Shown here: positions 6,983-9,270 of the stretch, one piece after another
How the letters are laid out: each line of letters starts with the position of its first letter
Position numbering within the stretch: position 1 is the stretch's first letter
Origin: Chitinophagaceae bacterium
GTDB lineage: Bacteria > Bacteroidota > Bacteroidia > Chitinophagales > Chitinophagaceae
Assembly: GCA_017989935.1 (NCBI GenBank)
Contig: JAGNOY010000057.1
Coordinates: 1 to 9,270, forward strand
Length of the DNA stretch: 9,270 bases
Direction: 5' to 3'
Made by a program: the position numbers and the translations under genes
Notes under the pieces: generated by a model
Database searches by the model: none
What the model was told of the DNA's origin: nothing
The model's input: only the letters and a program-made list of their open reading frames with translations

Positions 6983-6990
6983 TATCTTTG
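6983..6990 (+). promoter_or_regulatory. Probable -7 box upstream of DUF4290-murA
   Basis: TATCTTTG matches TAnnTTTG exactly and lies 99 bases before the ATG at 7090. No -33 TTG is seen at the right distance. If used, it gives a leader of roughly 95 bases, long for this window, containing the hairpin at 7039-7054. No better -7 box is visible closer to the gene. Confidence 0.4.
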
Positions 6991-7038
6991 TCACACTAAA
7001 ATTAGAGTCAAGTAGGGAAAATCAGGGCATGTATGCAA

Positions 7039-7054
7039 AATCACTCATGTGATT
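7039..7054 (+). other. Hairpin in the DUF4290 leader
   Basis: AATCAC-TCAT-GTGATT is a perfect 6-bp stem with a 4-base loop, 35 bases before the start codon. It is flanked by a direct repeat TCAAGTA (7008-7014 and 7064-7070), and AGGG (7014-7017) could pair with CCCT (7061-7064) to close a larger structure. I do not recognise a known riboswitch. As a DNA site, the dyad could equally be an operator. Confidence 0.3.
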
Positions 7055-7089
7055 AAACCTCCCTCAAGTAAGTTTACTTTATACAAATT

Positions 7090-7818
7090 ATGCAATATAA
7101 TACAGCTAGAGAATTAATGTCCATTAAGGAATATGGAAGGAGTATTCATGAAATGGTGAAATACGCCATGGGAATTGAAGATCGTTCAGTGCGGCAAAAA
7201 AATGCTGAAGCCATTATTGAGGTGATGGCAATTTTGAGTCCTCAATTAAAGGCCATTGAAGACTATCAGCATAAGCTATGGGATCATTTGTTTTTAATTT
7301 CTAATTATCAATTGGATGTAGATTCTCCGTATCCTATTCCAACCCAGGCTCTGAAGGAGAAAAAACCTGAACCATTAGCTTATCCAAAGCAAAAAATCAG
7401 ATGGAATCATTTCGGAAAAAAATTCGAAGATTTGTTTGAAAAAGCCATGATTGAAGATGATGAAGAAAAGAAAAGTGGTTATATTCAGGTATTGGCAAAT
7501 TGTATGAAGGTGGCTTATTCTAATTGGCATGAAGAAAATGTGCATGACGACATGGTAAAAGATGAACTGTTTGCCATGAGTAAGGGTAAATTATTGTATG
7601 AGCCTGGCTCAAGATTTAATGATTTTGTTGATGGGGTTGATGGAGTGACTATTAATCCGGTTATGCCAAAGCCATTCAAAAGGGCCTTTAATCATAGAAA
7701 TGGTCGTAACGGAAATTCGAATCATCGTACAAATATTCAACCTCCTCAAGGTTCGAATTCGAATAAAAACAATAAATTCAATCGATTTAAGAAAAAAAAT
7801 AACAACAATCAAATGTAA
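7090..7818 (+). CDS. DUF4290 domain-containing protein
   Basis: A 242-residue cytoplasmic protein of a family I recognise as conserved in Bacteroidota next to murA; its function is not established. Residues 1 to about 195 are the conserved part: a mostly helical N-terminal region (YGRSIHEMVKYAMGIEDR, then NAEAIIEVMAILSPQL), a central KIRWNHFGKKFEDLFEKAM segment and NWHEENVHDDMVKDEL. From about 197 the chain becomes low-complexity, basic and rich in Asn, Arg, Lys and Gly, ending FKKKNNNNQM; this tail is probably disordered and could contact nucleic acid or a charged surface. No signal peptide or membrane segment is present. murA starts 32 bases after its stop on the same strand, so the two are probably co-transcribed. 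The start codon choice is supported by the family-like MQYNT/ARELM opening. Confidence 0.88.
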   Translation: MQYNTARELMSIKEYGRSIHEMVKYAMGIEDRSVRQKNAEAIIEVMAILSPQLKAIEDYQHKLWDHLFLISNYQLDVDSPYPIPTQALKEKKPEPLAYPKQKIRWNHFGKKFEDLFEKAMIEDDEEKKSGYIQVLANCMKVAYSNWHEENVHDDMVKDELFAMSKGKLLYEPGSRFNDFVDGVDGVTINPVMPKPFKRAFNHRNGRNGNSNHRTNIQPPQGSNSNKNNKFNRFKKKNNNNQM

Positions 7819-7850
7819 GCATCGTTTGGATTGTTTACTTTAGCGGGGCT

Positions 7851-9164
7851 ATGAATAGTTTCGAAATTTATGGTGGTGTTCCACTTCAAGGAGAAGTTAC
7901 TCCGCAAGGAGCCAAAAATGAGGCATTGCAAGTAATTGCAGCTACGTTGATGAGCCCCGAAAAAATCCGAATCAGTAATATTCCAGATATTCTTGATGTA
8001 AGAATGTTGATAGAACTATTAAAGGATTTAGGCGTTGAAGTTGAAAGGCATACGCCAAATGAGTATAGTTTTCAAGCAAAAAATGTAGATCTTGAATACC
8101 TAATCAGTCCAGAATTTAAGAAGAAATCCGGCAAGCTTCGCGGTGCTGTGATGTTGGCAGGACCTATGTTGGCGCGTTTTAAGAAAGCTTATATTCCACA
8201 GCCCGGTGGAGATAAAATTGGTCGAAGAAGATTAGATACACATATTTTAGGGTTTGAGAAGTTAGGTGCAAATTATCATTTTAATGAGGAAGAGAATTTG
8301 TTTACCCTCACTACAGATCAACTCATTGGTACCTATATGCTGTTAGATGAACCATCTGTGACAGGAACAGCCAATATATTGATGGCTGCTGTGGTGGCCA
8401 AGGGGAAAACAAGATTATATAATGCAGCCTGTGAACCCTATTTACAGCAATTATGTAGAATGCTCAATCGTATGGGTGCAAGAATTAGTGGCATTGGGTC
8501 TAATTTGCTCACTATTACTGGGGTGGAAGCTGAAAGTCTAAAGGGTTGCGATCATAAAATTTTAGCCGACATGATTGAAGTAGGCTCTTTTATTGGTATG
8601 GCGGCCATGACTGGTGGTGACTTATTAATAAAAGATTGCAATGTGAAATACTTAGGTTGCATTCCGGATACTTTTTCCCGACTAGGTATTGACATGGAAA
8701 TTGTGAAAGACAATATTCATATACCTGCCCAAGAGCATTATAAAATCAGAAGGTTTATAGGAGGCGATATTCTTACTATCTATGACCACCCTTGGCCAGG
8801 TTTTACACCCGATTTGTTAAGTATAGCATTAGTGGTTGCCACCCAATCTAAAGGCACAGTGCTTTTTCACCAAAAAATGTTTGAAAGCAGGTTGTTTTTT
8901 ACCGATAAGCTAATTGATATGGGCGCTCAAATTGTTTTATGCGATCCTCATAGAGCGGTGGTTGTTGGTTTGGACAAACAATTTCCATTAAGGGGAAATA
9001 CCATGTCTTCTCCAGATATTCGGGCTGGATTGGCTTTGCTCATAGCAGCACTTTCGGCCCAAGGAAAAAGTGTAATTCAGAATATTGAACAAATTGATCG
9101 CGGCTATCAAAATATTGATACCAGGTTACAAAGTTTAGGGGCAAGGATTAAGCGAATTGATTAA
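7851..9164 (+). CDS. murA: UDP-N-acetylglucosamine 1-carboxyvinyltransferase MurA
   Basis: Transfers enolpyruvate from phosphoenolpyruvate to UDP-GlcNAc, the first committed step of peptidoglycan synthesis, in the cytoplasm. The 437-residue protein is full length, with two inside-out alpha/beta domains. Conserved residues include Lys22-Asn23 in QGAKNEAL, the PEP-loop PQPGGDKIGRRRLD (116-129), Asp321 in HPWPGFTPDLL (the counterpart of E. coli Asp305) and Arg391 in SPDIRAGLALLIAAL. The loop position that is Cys115 in E. coli is Asp121 here (codon GAT at 8211). In other bacteria with this Asp, such as Mycobacterium tuberculosis and Chlamydia, the enzyme is active but not alkylated by fosfomycin. 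It follows the DUF4290 gene by 32 bases. A near-consensus -7 box TACTTTAG (7836-7843) might add an internal promoter. The chain ends cleanly with LGARIKRID. Confidence 0.98.
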   Translation: MNSFEIYGGVPLQGEVTPQGAKNEALQVIAATLMSPEKIRISNIPDILDVRMLIELLKDLGVEVERHTPNEYSFQAKNVDLEYLISPEFKKKSGKLRGAVMLAGPMLARFKKAYIPQPGGDKIGRRRLDTHILGFEKLGANYHFNEEENLFTLTTDQLIGTYMLLDEPSVTGTANILMAAVVAKGKTRLYNAACEPYLQQLCRMLNRMGARISGIGSNLLTITGVEAESLKGCDHKILADMIEVGSFIGMAAMTGGDLLIKDCNVKYLGCIPDTFSRLGIDMEIVKDNIHIPAQEHYKIRRFIGGDILTIYDHPWPGFTPDLLSIALVVATQSKGTVLFHQKMFESRLFFTDKLIDMGAQIVLCDPHRAVVVGLDKQFPLRGNTMSSPDIRAGLALLIAALSAQGKSVIQNIEQIDRGYQNIDTRLQSLGARIKRID

Positions 9165-9204
9165 ATTCCAAGTGGTAGTTCAATAAAGTGTGGGAATTTT
9201 TTTA

Positions 9205-9270
9205 GGGCGGCACACACGCTTTTCACTGCAACTCCTCTTCCGAATCGGCTATCAAAATTCAAGATGGATG
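9205..9270 (-). repeat. GC-rich intergenic repeat element, copy 2 (cut by window end)
   Basis: Read on the minus strand, 9205-9251 matches 6861-6907 at 43 of 47 bases without gaps. Weaker similarity continues to the window edge: ATCC, GAAT and TG positions upstream of TAGCCG align with copy 1 without gaps. The element therefore extends beyond 9270. It lies 40 bp after the murA stop, pointing back towards murA. The GCGGC arm of copy 1 has become GAGGA here, so one of the two possible stems is lost. The 40 bases between murA and the element show nothing else, and no terminator hairpin with a T-run. Confidence 0.7.

Noticed and set aside
6709..6994. Minus-strand frames of 66 and 87 codons between the hydroxylase and DUF4290 genes
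   Set aside because: They lie across the GC-rich repeat element, their products look like reading of non-coding sequence (irregular, Cys/Arg/Phe-rich, no domain), and both strands are open there only because of base composition.
7001..7089. Known riboswitch in the DUF4290 leader
   Set aside because: No TPP, SAM, preQ1 or cobalamin core motif is visible; only a short hairpin and small repeats are present.

Overview
The window looks like a chromosomal segment of a Bacteroidota bacterium. The base composition is AT-rich and several upstream regions carry the Bacteroidota-type -7 box TAnnTTTG. One secreted protein ends in a type IX secretion (T9SS) sorting domain. DUF4290-murA is a gene pair I associate with Bacteroidota, and MurA has the Asp-for-Cys active site seen in that phylum. 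I cannot fix the genus; a Chitinophagales/Sphingobacteriia-like lineage is only a guess.

Layout. (1) truB (tRNA pseudouridine-55 synthase) lies on the minus strand at 48-803. (2) A 258-bp divergent intergenic region (804-1061) holds a promoter for truB and, facing the other way, a perfect -7 box preceded by three copies of ATTGTCA. (3) A two-gene plus-strand operon follows: an HmuY-like haem-binding protein with a T9SS C-terminal domain (1062-2369), then, after 16 nt, a TonB-dependent receptor with FRAP and NPDL boxes flanking a histidine (2386-4599). Together they suggest haem capture at the cell surface followed by TonB-driven uptake. (4) An 82-codon hypothetical gene (4677-4925) and an ECF-type sigma factor (best start 5156, not the upstream TTG) are followed, convergently and only 2 nt away, by (5) a minus-strand sterol desaturase/fatty acid hydroxylase family membrane enzyme (5740-6663). 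(6) A 426-bp gene-free stretch (6664-7089) contains a GC-rich structured repeat element, a perfect -7 box and a short hairpin. (7) The DUF4290 gene (7090-7818) and murA (7851-9164) form a probable operon. (8) The window ends inside a second, inverted copy of the repeat element (9205 to the end).

The most interesting items are the dispersed GC-rich repeat (two copies in opposite orientation bracketing DUF4290-murA), the ATTGTCA triplet at the putative haem operon promoter, the combination of an HmuY fold with a T9SS anchor, and the MurA active-site Asp that predicts insensitivity to fosfomycin. I found no CRISPR array, tRNA, rRNA, transposase or clear intrinsic terminator. Nothing here demands a wholly new multi-gene system.
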